6,761 bases of DNA from Candidatus Woesearchaeota archaeon (GTDB lineage: Archaea; Nanobdellota; Nanobdellia; Woesearchaeales; DSVV01): contig JACQSP010000107.1 in the NCBI GenBank assembly GCA_016205905.1, positions 1 to 6,761 of the forward strand. Direction: 5' to 3'. Below, piece by piece: positions 1-4,641 of the stretch. Each line of letters opens with the position of its first letter. The first letter of the stretch is position 1. Position numbers and translations under genes: made by a program. Below the pieces are notes generated by a model. That model saw only the letters and a list, made by a program, of their open reading frames with translations. It made no database searches and was not told where the DNA came from.

Positions 1-3
1 CTC

Positions 4-52
4 ATATACTAAACGTGATTAATTTTCGTACAAATTAATCACGTTTGTATAT
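4..52. repeat. Long hairpin 1 (15-bp perfect stem, extended)
   Basis: The arm AAACGTGATTAATTT (11-25) is perfectly complementary to 32-46 across the 6-nt loop TCGTAC. With T10 bulged out, the stem continues for six more pairs, ATATAC (4-9) with GTATAT (47-52). It shares bases 49-52 with the next hairpin, so the two cannot both be fully extended. Both hairpins begin with the same word, ATATACTAAA. The function is unknown. It could be a terminator-like or RNA-protecting structure, or part of a small palindromic repeat family. Confidence 0.8.
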
Positions 53-99
53 ACTAAAAGTGCAAAATAATGTTCGATTATTTTGCACTTTTAGTATAT
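49..99. repeat. Long hairpin 2 (23-bp perfect stem) over the 3' end of the first gene
   Basis: Bases 49-71 are perfectly complementary to 77-99 around the 5-nt loop GTTCG. The right arm contains the stop codon and the last codons of the minus-strand gene at 78-521. On the plus strand the stem is followed directly by six Ts (99-104), so it has the form of an intrinsic terminator for a transcript entering from left of the window. On the minus strand no T-run follows. A perfect stem this long is not expected by chance even in AT-rich DNA. Confidence 0.85.
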
Positions 100-521
100 T
101 TTTTAAGAGTTAATGCAGTTCCCCTCATGAAATAAATGAATTGATCATTATCAAGAACATTTGTAGTTATATCAACAACAACCTCTGCGCCTAATTTTCT
201 TGCTTTTCTAATCATCTCTTTTTTGCATTCTAAGACAACAATTTCTAATCTTTCAACAGGTGTTTTATAAACATGTGGAAATAAAGATACAGATGACCAA
301 GCATAGAACGCATCAACACTTCTAAGAATATAATCTGTGGGGCTTTTCCCGGCACGGCAAAAGCTTATATATGCTTCTGCAGAACTAGTCAATAAATATT
401 CAGAAGCAACTTTTTCTGTCTTTCGAAGATTGGCTATATATTTTGATGCTTCCTTCTCTTCTGCTCTTCTGTTTCGTTCGATTCGTTCTGATTCTTGCCT
501 TGCTCTTATATCATGAACCAT
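78..521 (-). CDS. Coiled-coil protein with YbjQ/UPF0145-like C-terminal domain
   Basis: This is a 147-residue cytosolic protein with no signal peptide or membrane segment. Residues 1-50 are charged and helical (rich in E, R and K), probably a coiled coil. Residues 92-140 resemble the end of the YbjQ/UPF0145 (DUF74) family: a helix with ARKLGAEVVVDI (107-118), then a strand ending in RGTALTLK (133-140), matching the family pattern of LGAdAVv followed by GTAV. That family forms small oligomeric alpha/beta proteins of unclear role; the metal-binding label often given to it is weakly founded. The glycine-rich N-terminal part of classic YbjQ is not obvious, so this is a divergent or partial member. 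The start at 521 is favoured by a TATA box 26-33 bp upstream, which implies a leaderless message. The stop codon lies inside the perfect hairpin at 49-99. The gene stands alone, and its family assignment rests on motif resemblance only. Confidence 0.7.
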   Translation of the reverse strand: MVHDIRARQESERIERNRRAEEKEASKYIANLRKTEKVASEYLLTSSAEAYISFCRAGKSPTDYILRSVDAFYAWSSVSLFPHVYKTPVERLEIVVLECKKEMIRKARKLGAEVVVDITTNVLDNDQFIYFMRGTALTLKKYTKSAK

Positions 522-546
522 ATTTATGAGGGAATAAAGAACAGGT

Positions 547-554
547 TATAAATA
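547..554 (-). promoter_or_regulatory. TATA box of the YbjQ-like gene
   Basis: The minus strand reads ATTTATAA here, 26-33 bp before the ATG at 521. This spacing puts the transcription start at or next to the ATG (leaderless transcript). The repeated palindromic element begins only about 16 bp farther upstream. Confidence 0.55.
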
Positions 555-569
555 TTATGTATTTTTTTA

Positions 570-712
570 GTTCCTGGGCGCAGCCAAGAGCGAGTAAGTC
601 GTTAGCCGTAGGTCGTTTGTCGTCAGATGTTTTTTACGTTTGTTCGTTTACGACTAACGACAAACGACTAACTACAAACTGTTTTTTTTCATGTGACGTG
701 GGACTGCGTCCT
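570..712. repeat. Palindromic repeat element, copy 1 (complete?)
   Basis: This noncoding element opens with GTTCCTGGGCGCAGCCA (570-586), which recurs exactly at 6656-6672. Its right end, read on the minus strand from 712, is AGGACGCAGTCCCACGTCAC, an imperfect inverted copy of the same end. It matches the sequence following the 17-mer in the right-edge copy at about 20 of 25 positions. Inside is a large imperfect palindrome: 612-626 pairs with 654-668, and both arms are built from iterated GTCGTT/GTCGTTTGTCG words. It is noticeably more GC-rich than its surroundings. It could be a miniature mobile element with about 10-bp degenerate terminal repeats, or a structured RNA or regulatory element. 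No coding capacity was seen. Confidence 0.65.
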
Positions 713-750
713 TAAAACGAGCTGTGAGCGAGAAACAGGATTGTGAGCAG

Positions 751-757
751 AAAAAAA
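751..757 (-). terminator. Oligo-T tract downstream of the secreted-protein gene
   Basis: The minus strand has seven Ts here, about 73 nt past the stop codon of the gene at 830-1345. Archaeal RNA polymerase terminates at such T-runs without needing a hairpin. No strong stem precedes it. Confidence 0.35.
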
Positions 758-829
758 CATTAATTGGTTAAACAAATACACTATTTAATTCTTACACTAA
801 CTGCTTTTAGGAGTTGTTTCCTCACAGGA

Positions 830-1345
830 TTACTCAAACAACGACACAAACCAGCCAATAATCTTCTGATACCATGTCTTCTCCTGCGGCTTTATTATTT
901 CATTGATTAATAACTGCGGCGGTGTATTTTGTGGTTCTGGGGTAAAATTATCTTTTGGAGGGATTGTCTTTTTTGCTGTCTCGATTTTTATTATATTTGT
1001 ATTTTTATAGCTTGAAGAATTAGTAGGATTATTTTTATCCTCAATCAATCCCTGCGGGAAAGACAAGATAACATCACAATAATCTTTTCCTTCTGAATGT
1101 GTCTTTATCGCATCATTTACCCAGATGTAAATGCCATTATATTTTCCTTCTTCATGCTCGAGGATTGGCATTAATTTGTCATCAATATTGAATAGGCATG
1201 CCTCATCGCTGGTTACACCAATAAGCTTTACTTTATGCCCAAAAGCTGAGATTTGCATGTTTTGTTTGAAGATGATTGCGTTTGCAAAAGAGGTTGACAA
1301 AATTAAGCTGAAAAATATTACAAAAAATAGAGTTAGTTTGTTCAT
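830..1345 (-). CDS. Secreted protein of unknown function
   Basis: This 171-residue protein has a clear signal peptide: MNK, a hydrophobic core (residues 5-19), and an ANA cleavage motif at 21-23. The mature part begins with a predicted beta-rich region (about 26-96) with the pattern HKVKLIGVTSDEACLFNID. It carries two cysteines (C50, C90) that could form a disulfide outside the cytoplasm. A Ser/Asn/Pro-rich linker follows (about 102-156) with sequons at N109 and N133. The tail TWYQKIIGWFVSLFE (157-171) is amphipathic to hydrophobic and could touch the membrane. The layout of signal peptide, small beta domain, linker and aromatic hydrophobic tail is reminiscent of exported DPANN proteins; that comparison is general impression. 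The ATG at 1345 is supported by a TATA box 24-32 bp upstream. No family is recognised. The plus-strand frame across 1131-1361 is its shadow. Confidence 0.75.
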   Translation of the reverse strand: MNKLTLFFVIFFSLILSTSFANAIIFKQNMQISAFGHKVKLIGVTSDEACLFNIDDKLMPILEHEEGKYNGIYIWVNDAIKTHSEGKDYCDVILSFPQGLIEDKNNPTNSSSYKNTNIIKIETAKKTIPPKDNFTPEPQNTPPQLLINEIIKPQEKTWYQKIIGWFVSLFE

Positions 1346-1368
1346 AATTCTGTGTGAATAGAGATGTG

Positions 1369-1377
1369 TTTATATTT
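1369..1377 (-). promoter_or_regulatory. TATA box of the secreted-protein gene
   Basis: The minus strand reads AAATATAAA, 24-32 bp before the ATG at 1345, consistent with a leaderless transcript. No Shine-Dalgarno-like sequence is present between the two. Confidence 0.55.
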
Positions 1378-1415
1378 GTTGTGGGACGAGTACAAAACAT
1401 CTAAGAAACAAATAA

Positions 1416-1546
1416 CGCCCCTGACGAGATTTGAACTCGCGAGCTCCCGGTCCGCAACCGGACGCACTATTTACCTAGTGCCTAACATTAACACTCACTT
1501 TTGCAGATGTTAACCATTTAGCACTACCAGGCTATGCTACAGGGGC
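1416..1546 (-). tRNA. tRNA-Arg(GCG), interrupted by a D-loop intron
   Basis: Removing 57 nt gives a 74-nt tRNA with every arm intact. The acceptor stem GCCCCTG pairs 7/7 with CAGGGGC, with discriminator G at 1416 and no encoded CCA. The D-stem is GCAT with GTGC around loop AGCCTGGTA, which has the conserved GG. The anticodon arm is TCCGG-TTGCGGA-CCGGG, with anticodon GCG at 1455-1453, reading CGC (and CGU) arginine codons. The variable loop is AGCTC, giving the G15-C48 pair. The T-arm is GCGAG-TTCAAAT-CTCGT. Exon 1 is best placed at 1546-1527 and exon 2 at 1469-1416. The insertion is in the D-loop between G19 and U20, not at the common 37/38 site. The identity is confident; the exact intron register has 6 nt of ambiguity because TAGTGC occurs at both junctions. 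Confidence 0.88.
1470..1526 (-). other. Noncanonical tRNA intron (57 nt) with bulge-helix-bulge-like junction
   Basis: The register chosen is the one that gives a bulge-helix-bulge-like fold for the archaeal splicing endonuclease. Exon GCCT (1532-1529) pairs with intron AGGT (1476-1473), forming a 4-bp central helix with one G-U pair. The 5' site lies in a 3-nt bulge, GG^T. The 3' site lies in AAA^TA, a 5-nt bulge opposite one unpaired base. Outside is the D-stem. Inside, AGTGC (1525-1521) pairs with GCACT (1481-1477), and TAACAT (1512-1507) pairs with ATGTTA (1488-1483). Because TAGTGC is duplicated at both ends, alternative registers 1-6 nt away give the same mature tRNA but a worse motif. 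Confidence 0.65.
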
Positions 1547-1584
1547 ATATTGTTTATCTTTCTTTAGCTAAAAGAAGAGGGTAG

Positions 1585-1592
1585 TTTAAATA
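1585..1592 (-). promoter_or_regulatory. TATA box of the tRNA-Arg gene
   Basis: The minus strand reads TATTTAAA within AAACTATTTAAAC, 39-46 bp before the mature tRNA 5' end. This predicts a short leader (roughly 15 nt) to be removed by RNase P. The AAAC before it is a plausible BRE, similar to those at 2824 and 4609. Confidence 0.5.
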
Positions 1593-1640
1593 GTTTATTC
1601 TAACGCTAAATTTATAAAAAGAGTAGGATTCCTTGAATTA

Positions 1641-1649
1641 TTAATAAAA
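1641..1649 (+). promoter_or_regulatory. Candidate TATA box of the thioredoxin-like lipoprotein gene
   Basis: TTAATAAAA lies 32-40 bp before the ATG at 1681, which would give a leader of about 10 nt or less. An alternative TATA, TTTATAAAA at 1611-1619, would give a leader of about 40 nt. No Shine-Dalgarno-like sequence precedes the ATG, which favours the nearer box. Confidence 0.35.
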
Positions 1650-1680
1650 GTGACAAAACAGCAAACAATAAAGAAACAAA

Positions 1681-2244
1681 ATGAAACAAACAATTACATA
1701 TATTACTGCTTTATTCTTACTTAATAGCTGCGGAAGTAGTTCAACAGCTGTAAAAAAGGAAGCTGCACCAGAAGAACATTCAAAAGAATCGTCGCAACCC
1801 TCCATTTATTCATCTCAAACAATAGAAGATGAGGTTGAAGAGAGTAAACCTCATAAAAATCCACCTGAAAAAGAGGGTGTTCTTGAAGAAAAAGCCAAGT
1901 CAAAAATAAGGGTAGAAATCTTCTTTGACCCAAATTGTACCCATTGTCATGAGTATTTTAAATGGATTGAATCTACTGGATTGAGCAAAAAATACATTCA
2001 AGACGTTGAATTTAAAAATATCTGTGTTGAATTTATTGGCTTAGGCAAAGAAGGAAGATGCAGAGAACAATATGGACAAGACGGCGCAGATAATTTTCTG
2101 GTTCTTTATAGTAAATGTGTGGCAAGTGGAGACGAGAATCATTGCGGAGTTCCAAGAGTGTTCCTCAATGGAAAATACATTAAAGACAGGGGAAACCTTG
2201 AAAGATATATCCAAACAGAACAAACAATACTTAACAGTCAATGA
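1681..2244 (+). CDS. Thioredoxin-fold lipoprotein, probable extracytoplasmic thiol-disulfide oxidoreductase
   Basis: This 187-residue protein starts with a lipoprotein signal peptide: hydrophobic residues 4-14 and the lipobox LLNSC, with C17 as the lipid-modified cysteine. Residues 18-75 form a Ser/Glu/Lys/Pro-rich tether. The thioredoxin-like domain spans about 76-180: strand RVEIFFDPN, then the redox motif CTHC (C86, C89) at the start of a helix, then GVPRVFLNGKYI (156-167) with the probable cis-proline P158 characteristic of the fold. Four further cysteines (C115, C127, C146, C155) may form structural disulfides or a second redox pair. Known relatives of this layout (DsbA/TlpA/thioredoxin superfamily) make, reduce or shuffle disulfides outside the membrane; the direction here cannot be told from sequence. 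It stands alone, divergent from the tRNA gene, and ends at a terminator-like hairpin. The cysteine-rich lipoprotein at 3165-3533 is a conceivable substrate (inference). Confidence 0.82.
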   Translation: MKQTITYITALFLLNSCGSSSTAVKKEAAPEEHSKESSQPSIYSSQTIEDEVEESKPHKNPPEKEGVLEEKAKSKIRVEIFFDPNCTHCHEYFKWIESTGLSKKYIQDVEFKNICVEFIGLGKEGRCREQYGQDGADNFLVLYSKCVASGDENHCGVPRVFLNGKYIKDRGNLERYIQTEQTILNSQ

Positions 2245-2261
2245 TAATCAAGTTCTAACTA

Positions 2262-2301
2262 AAAGTTTATTAATTCTAAATAAAGTTGATTAATTCTAAA
2301 T
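2262..2301. repeat. Two tandem copies of a 20-bp unit
   Basis: 2262-2281 (AAAGTTTATTAATTCTAAAT) and 2282-2301 differ at one base (T to G at unit position 7). The repeat lies 17 nt after the stop of the lipoprotein gene and reads as a recent slippage duplication in its 3' untranslated region. Confidence 0.8.
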
Positions 2302-2322
2302 TGCAGTTAAAATGAGCTAACT

Positions 2323-2363
2323 CTCACTTTTCGCTGTGAAAATTGAGTATAATCTCTTTTTTT
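2323..2363 (+). terminator. Stem-loop plus T7 terminator of the thioredoxin-like lipoprotein gene
   Basis: CTCACTTTTC (2323-2332) pairs with GAAAATTGAG (2338-2347) at 9 of 10 positions around loop GCTGT, and seven Ts follow at 2357-2363. In archaea the T-run alone may suffice. The site is about 80-120 nt downstream of the stop codon. Confidence 0.5.
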
Positions 2364-2739
2364 GGTATTTTCATATCCTCTTTCCATAATTTCTATCAAA
2401 TTAATCAAAAAAGCCGTATTAATAACGCCGACAGAAGTAGATAAAATGGAGAATATATCAAAACATAATCAATTAATGCTGTCTAGATAAATTATTCGTC
2501 ATAATATATTAACGAATTATGCTTATTATAAAACGTAAGTTATGTAACTTCTCGACAGATTATGCTTAAAAGATTTAATTATATCTTAAAGTTATATACT
2601 TCAACAAGATTAAAAGATTTAATCAAAGATTAGATTTATATGGCTTGAATTAGCAATAATGTTTAATCATTTCTTGAAGGTTTTGCTCTGAAAATTATAG
2701 CAGATTAATCTATATGTTAGAGTATACAATTCTTCAAAT

Positions 2740-2763
2740 ATTATACACACTTGTGTGTATAAT
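2740..2763. promoter_or_regulatory. 24-bp palindrome, candidate operator
   Basis: The arms ATTATACACAC and GTGTGTATAAT are perfect 11-bp inverted repeats separated by TT. It lies about 60 bp upstream of the predicted TATA box of the cluster at 2946-4041. A site of this symmetry and length fits a dimeric helix-turn-helix regulator. It could instead act as a hairpin in RNA, but no T-run follows directly. Confidence 0.5.
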
Positions 2764-2823
2764 CCATTTTCAAAAAAAAAGGTTCTAAACATGTTTATAC
2801 GCCCCATAACCACAATAGAAACA

Positions 2824-2831
2824 TTTATATA
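2824..2831 (+). promoter_or_regulatory. TATA box of the three-gene cluster
   Basis: TTTATATA within GAAACATTTATATAATAG resembles the promoter AAAACATTTAAATACT upstream of the gene at 4642, including the purine-rich BRE-like GAAAC. It predicts a start near 2850-2855 and a leader of roughly 90 nt containing the GAGGT Shine-Dalgarno at 2935-2939. A second TATA-like run (CTTATAAAA, 2908-2916) is nearer, but it would start transcription at about the Shine-Dalgarno and so fits less well. Confidence 0.5.
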
Positions 2832-2945
2832 ATAGTTGTCATCTAGCTGTAGTTAATTTGATAGTATTACTTTAACATAATGAAAGGCTTAATATCATGA
2901 TATAATGCTTATAAAAAAGTATAAAGCTAAAAGCGAGGTCAAAAC

Positions 2946-3143
2946 ATGTTTGCAACAACTAAAAGAGTTAAAAAAGGCTTTTTTGCAGTAAAAGAAGATA
3001 TAAACACACTAAAACAGGGTATGGGTGATTGGACTGTTTCTATGCAGAATACTCTGCTTGAATTTGAGCAAAGATTAAGCCAATTAGAGCAAAGAATGGC
3101 AAGGATTGATGGGAAGATAAGTGATAGAAAGAATAGTAAGTAA
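2946..3143 (+). CDS. Small coiled-coil protein
   Basis: This 65-residue soluble protein is almost wholly helical and charged. The N-terminal helix (about 3-30) carries RVKKGFFAVKEDINTLKQG, and a second helix from about 38 to 58 has heptad-like spacing of Leu/Met (LEFEQRLSQLEQRMARID). It probably dimerises through this coiled coil. It has no cysteine, signal peptide or membrane segment. The start is set by GAGGT (2935-2939), 6 nt before the ATG. It is the first gene of a cluster with the lipoprotein gene 21 nt downstream. Short coiled-coil proteins with a similar beginning are, in my recollection, frequent in DPANN genomes, but I cannot name a family or function. Confidence 0.7.
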   Translation: MFATTKRVKKGFFAVKEDINTLKQGMGDWTVSMQNTLLEFEQRLSQLEQRMARIDGKISDRKNSK

Positions 3144-3164
3144 AACAGCTAGTTTAGGTGTAAA

Positions 3165-3533
3165 ATGAATAAAAGTTTATCTATAATTGGTCTACTGTTT
3201 GCAGCTTGCACAACACAACCACAGGTAAAGTACACACAAATGTCACCAGAGCAGATTCAAGGCTTCAACAATGCTTATAAAGAATTAGAAGAGATGTGCA
3301 ATCAACCTTGGACAAAAGAAAGAAGACGAGAAGGTGAAACACCAAAGGAATTTGGCAAGCGTTTTTGCACAACTTATGGTGAAGGACAATACAGAAATTT
3401 TTGCCGTGGTGATACCTTTGATCCAAATTATGATTGGTATCATATTACTTGTGAGACTGATTTAAGGTGTATGGTTTTGATTGATGGAAAACTGCCTTGT
3501 ACATCACAAGATTATTGTGGAAAATATGATTAA
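3165..3533 (+). CDS. Cysteine-rich small lipoprotein
   Basis: This 122-residue protein has a short lipoprotein signal peptide: MNKSLSIIGLLFAAC with lipobox LFAAC and C15 as the lipidated residue. The mature part is hydrophilic and aromatic, and it carries seven more cysteines (C45, C68, C80, C96, C102, C112, C118), mostly in its second half. That implies three disulfides plus one free or partner-linked cysteine. No CxxC redox motif or metal-binding pattern stands out, so the cysteines look structural. AGGTG (3156-3160) lies 4 nt before the ATG. The gene sits 21 nt after the coiled-coil gene and 22 nt before the next, indicating co-transcription. It is likely displayed on the outer face of the cell membrane. 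No family is recognised. It could depend on the thioredoxin-fold lipoprotein at 1681-2244 for disulfide formation (inference). Confidence 0.78.
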   Translation: MNKSLSIIGLLFAACTTQPQVKYTQMSPEQIQGFNNAYKELEEMCNQPWTKERRREGETPKEFGKRFCTTYGEGQYRNFCRGDTFDPNYDWYHITCETDLRCMVLIDGKLPCTSQDYCGKYD

Positions 3534-3555
3534 TAATGTGGAGAATAAGTAAAAA

Positions 3556-4041
3556 ATGAGCATTGATAATACATTAACCAAACCAACCAGAGCAAAAACA
3601 AAGGAGCAAAGGATTAAAGAATTAGAAGAACTGGATTGTTGGGTCTTTATCGAGATGTATGTAGGTAAAAGAGGACATGATTATAGAGTTTGGTTACATA
3701 ATTTTGAAATGAGATGGATGAATGAATTCAATGGGGATAAAGCATACAGACCAACAAATAGATGGAATGATGGTGATGGTGAGGGATTTATTGATGCTAT
3801 GTTCAAAGGAAAGCGATATGGCGCTAAATTATGTAAGTATGATGGAACTTATTCTTCAGGAATAGAAGATGATTATAGAACAAAAACAGGAGTTTTAATA
3901 AGAGAACATTATAATGTAGATGCTCTTGTAGATGTACACAACATTGCAGATAATTTAGAAGAATTCTTAAAACTAGAAGGGATCAGATATAAAAGAACGC
4001 ATAAAACACGAGATCCTAATTTGCGAAATGTTTATGATTAA
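3556..4041 (+). CDS. Soluble protein of unknown function, third gene of the cluster
   Basis: This 161-residue protein has no signal peptide or membrane helix. The N-terminus (1-25) is basic and charged. The central part (about 27-100) is unusually rich in aromatic residues (W29, W46, W54, W70 and many Tyr/Phe) with an acidic GDGEG turn around 73-77. The C-terminal part has a helical stretch NVDALVDVHNIADNLEEFLKLEG (interrupted description: residues 120-142) and a basic end. It has only two cysteines, C28 and C93. The look is of a compact alpha/beta cytosolic protein, but I recognise neither fold nor family. GTGGAG (3538-3543) lies 12 nt before the ATG, a loose Shine-Dalgarno spacing. It is co-directional, 22 nt after the cysteine-rich lipoprotein. 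No T-run terminator is evident just downstream. Confidence 0.68.
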   Translation: MSIDNTLTKPTRAKTKEQRIKELEELDCWVFIEMYVGKRGHDYRVWLHNFEMRWMNEFNGDKAYRPTNRWNDGDGEGFIDAMFKGKRYGAKLCKYDGTYSSGIEDDYRTKTGVLIREHYNVDALVDVHNIADNLEEFLKLEGIRYKRTHKTRDPNLRNVYD

Positions 4042-4188
4042 AAATTAAAAAACTAACTCTCTTCATGAACTTTGTTGGACATGCCAGAAACTACAGAGAA
4101 CTACTAAGAACTATAAAATTACTAATAAACAATTACCAATAAGAAACACTCTACTAAAAAACTACCATTTTCCTATACTAATATCTTC

Positions 4189-4323
4189 TCGTCGGAATAA
4201 TCCCATAACATATCACTAAACCACCCTATTTCATTGACTTTCTATATCTTTGGGTTGTTGAAGGGGGCTTCCACAACAAGCGTAGAATAAACTCATTTTT
4301 GATATTTCGTCGGGATTATCGAC
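4189..4323 (+). ncRNA. Possible structured noncoding RNA
   Basis: ATAATCCC (4197-4204) is the exact complement of GGGATTAT (4312-4319). Together they could enclose a 107-nt region containing a local hairpin at 4255-4279 (TTGTT/AACAA and GAAG/CTTC around a GGGG loop, with a 3-nt bulge). GTCG (4309-4312) and CGAC (4320-4323) form a competing small hairpin. No promoter was clearly identified for it and the strand is a guess. Evidence is structural only and could be chance. Confidence 0.22.
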
Positions 4324-4608
4324 TAATTTAGTACATCATTGGCGAATCCATCTTCTCAGTCGGGAAGTTATCAGAATTTGATGGTTTTGGGGTGTTATTA
4401 CTATTCGGAATCTTCTCGAATATTTCGAAAACTAAAAGGTTTAAGCGTTTTTCTTGAAAAGTAAGGTATATGAAGATATTCTTAATATAAACCTAGTTCA
4501 AATTTGAGCTAATTCAGTTTGCCATAAAGATTTAAGTATTGATTGAATGTTTTTGGTGAGGGGATAAATTAGAGATAAATTGTTTTACTACCGTACAGAA
4601 GCAAAACA

Positions 4609-4616
4609 TTTAAATA
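4609..4616 (+). promoter_or_regulatory. TATA box that decides the start of the Rel-like gene
   Basis: TTTAAATA, preceded by BRE-like AAAAC, lies 26-33 bp before the ATG at 4642, the normal leaderless distance. It is only 14-21 bp before the upstream in-frame ATG at 4630, which would therefore fall outside the transcript. Confidence 0.65.
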
Positions 4617-4641
4617 CTAACACTCTTGAATGCAATTAATA

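Larger units (their letters stand above)
2364..2945. other. AT-rich noncoding region rich in short palindromes
   Basis: No convincing gene was found in about 580 bp. Visible structure: AAGTTA-TG-TAACTT (2537-2550); an exact 14-bp direct repeat TTAAAAGATTTAAT at 2566-2579 and 2610-2623, the second inside the palindrome GATTAAA-AGA-TTTAATC (2608-2624); AGATTAATCT (2702-2711); the long palindrome at 2740-2763; AAACATGTTT (2787-2796); and ATATCATGATAT (2892-2903). Short palindromes are partly expected at this base composition. The right part serves as the upstream region of the three-gene cluster. Confidence 0.6.
4042..4629. other. Noncoding region between the three-gene cluster and the Rel-like gene
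   Basis: About 590 bp hold no convincing gene. The first 130 bp are A-rich with a loose 10-11-bp recurrence of GAACTAC (4087, 4098, 4108). 4183-4430 carries imperfect repeats of a GC-containing word (TCGTCGGGATTATC-like) and a hairpin, treated separately as a possible structured RNA. GATAAATT is repeated at 4563-4570 and 4574-4581, 11 bp apart. The promoter of the next gene is at 4609-4616. Confidence 0.6.

Noticed and set aside
570..712. CRISPR array or integron-like att site at the repeated element
   Set aside because: There are no regularly spaced identical repeats with unique spacers, and no integrase or cas gene in the window.
1131..1361. Plus-strand open frame of 76 codons
   Set aside because: It lies antisense to the secreted-protein gene, has no promoter of its own, and its translation shows no domain-like pattern.
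1495..1515. tRNA-Cys(GCA) reading, from CTGCAAA inside the interrupted tRNA
   Set aside because: No stem pairs around that loop, whereas the TTGCGGA loop is held by a 5-bp stem and leaves all other arms intact.
1416..1546. Canonical intron after tRNA position 37
   Set aside because: The anticodon arm is continuous in the DNA; the extra sequence lies between the two halves of the D-arm.
1721..2241. Two minus-strand open frames inside the thioredoxin-like gene
   Set aside because: Antisense shadows with hydrophobic, low-information translations and no promoter or Shine-Dalgarno.
2072..2293. Plus-strand open frame overlapping the end of the thioredoxin-like gene
   Set aside because: It is an out-of-frame shadow of a gene with clear lipobox, CxxC and cis-Pro motifs, and it has no start signal.
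2440..2945. Replication origin in the AT-rich palindromic region
   Set aside because: No orc1/cdc6 gene is nearby and no recognisable origin-recognition-box repeats were seen.
4630..4641. Upstream in-frame ATG for the Rel-like gene
   Set aside because: It is only 14-21 bp from the TATA box, so it would lie before the predicted transcription start; the ATG at 4642 has normal spacing.
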